DNA of 6,977 bases from Prevotellaceae bacterium. Its GTDB lineage: Bacteria > Bacteroidota > Bacteroidia > Bacteroidales > Bacteroidaceae. The translations under genes were made by a program, and so were the position numbers. Location: the NCBI GenBank assembly GCA_021204885.1, contig JAJPYP010000063.1, positions 1 to 6,977 of the forward strand, in the 5' to 3' direction. Position 1 is the stretch's first letter; each line of letters opens with the position of its first letter. Below are positions 6,338 through 6,977 of the stretch, piece after piece. The notes beneath the pieces are model-generated. The model did no database searches and had not been told where the DNA came from. It saw nothing but the letters and a program-made list of their open reading frames with translations.

Positions 6338-6977
6338 ATGAAAGAAGATATTTTAGCCGACCGCCACATCGGCATCAGCCCAAGCGATGAGGCCGCGATG
6401 CTGCGCAAGATAGGTGTGGACACCTTGGATGAACTCATAGACCGTACCATCCCTGCCGACATCCGTCTGAAAGCACCCTTGTCCCTGCCGGCACCCATGA
6501 CAGAGCATGCATTCAGCCGGCACATCACCGGGTTGGCATCCAAGAACAAGCTCTATGCCACTTATATCGGCATGGGGTGGTACAACACCGTCACGCCGGC
6601 TGTCATTCAAAGGAACGTGTTCGAGAACCCCGTGTGGTACACCTCTTACACGCCCTACCAAGCCGAGGTATCGCAGGGCAGGTTGGAAGCACTCATGAAC
6701 TTCCAGACAGCCGTGTGCGATTTAACCGGCATGCCCTTGGCCAACTGCTCCCTCTTGGACGAGGCTACCGCCGCCGCCGAAGCCGTGACGATGATGTATG
6801 CCCTGCGCACACGCCAGCAGCAGAAGGCAGGTGCCGGTACGGTCTTTGTAGACGAACGCCTCTTTCCACAGACACTGGCGGTGATGGCCACCCGTGCCGT
6901 GCCGCAAGGCATCCGCTTGCAGGTGGGCAAGTATGAAGAGTGGCAGCCCACGCCCGACACCTTCGCCTGTGTGGTAC
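6338..6977 (+). CDS. gcvP: Glycine dehydrogenase (decarboxylating), P protein of the glycine cleavage system, N-terminal part
   Basis: PLP-dependent enzyme that decarboxylates glycine and passes the aminomethyl group to the lipoyl arm of GcvH, feeding 5,10-methylene-THF to one-carbon metabolism together with GcvT and Lpd. 213 codons are visible; the family is about 950 residues, so the PLP-binding lysine of the C-terminal half lies beyond the right edge. The N-terminal GDC-P half is unmistakable: RHIGISPSDEAAMLRKIG (9-26), LYATYIGMGWYNTVTPAVIQ (72-91), NPVWYTSYTPYQAEVSQGRL (97-116), MNFQTAVCDLTGMPLANCSL (120-139) and LDEATAAAEA (140-149). The length of the motifs suggests the single-chain form rather than separate GcvPA/GcvPB, but only the missing half can confirm that. 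The start ATG at 6338 gives MKEDILADRHIG, as in related proteins. No promoter motif directly precedes it; the last gene upstream ends 106 bp before it. Confidence 0.97.
   Translation, partial: MKEDILADRHIGISPSDEAAMLRKIGVDTLDELIDRTIPADIRLKAPLSLPAPMTEHAFSRHITGLASKNKLYATYIGMGWYNTVTPAVIQRNVFENPVWYTSYTPYQAEVSQGRLEALMNFQTAVCDLTGMPLANCSLLDEATAAAEAVTMMYALRTRQQQKAGAGTVFVDERLFPQTLAVMATRAVPQGIRLQVGKYEEWQPTPDTFACVV

Noticed and set aside
1..6977. tRNA/rRNA genes, CRISPR arrays, insertion sequences, phage or defence genes
   Set aside because: Looked for on both strands; nothing with cloverleaf features, regularly spaced repeats with unique spacers, terminal inverted repeats, transposase motifs or defence-type domains was seen. 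The tandem repeats present are protein-coding.

Overview
The window looks like ordinary chromosomal core sequence from a member of the Bacteroidales (phylum Bacteroidota), probably close to Bacteroides but with a fairly high GC content. The basis is that the AsnRS, PurB and GcvP proteins read like Bacteroides proteins, two perfect TAnnTTTG promoter elements of the Bacteroidota type are present, genes lack Shine-Dalgarno sequences, and an RsuA/RluB-type pseudouridine synthase carries a long Arg/Gly/Asn-rich N-terminal extension. I cannot name a species.

Layout: two divergent blocks fire from one AT-rich region at about 3868-4049. Leftwards (minus strand) run purB (adenylosuccinate lyase, 3867-2521), a 209-bp gap with a small hairpin, the RluB-like 23S rRNA pseudouridine synthase (2311-653) and, 23 bp later, asnS (asparaginyl-tRNA synthetase, from 629 off the left edge). 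Rightwards (plus strand) run a predicted lipoprotein of the DUF4163/DUF3298 (RsiV-like) type (4050-4898), rsmG (16S rRNA m7G methyltransferase, 4920-5540), a glyoxalase-II-like metallo-hydrolase (5593-6231) and the start of gcvP (glycine decarboxylase P protein, from 6338 off the right edge).

Functional theme: housekeeping. Three genes concern translation (AsnRS charging, 23S pseudouridylation, 16S methylation), one purine synthesis, one glycine/one-carbon metabolism. The lipoprotein and the metallo-hydrolase have no precise assigned role. The rightward genes are closely spaced (21, 52 and 106 bp) and no promoter motif is visible between them, so read-through from the promoter near 3994 is plausible.

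I found no mobile element, CRISPR array, RNA gene, defence system or convincing new multi-gene system. The parts most worth a second look are the disordered repeat domain of the pseudouridine synthase, with a nearly perfect 81-bp tandem duplication, its Asn-dense coding sequence just upstream of asnS, and an EF-hand-like loop inside the lipoprotein.
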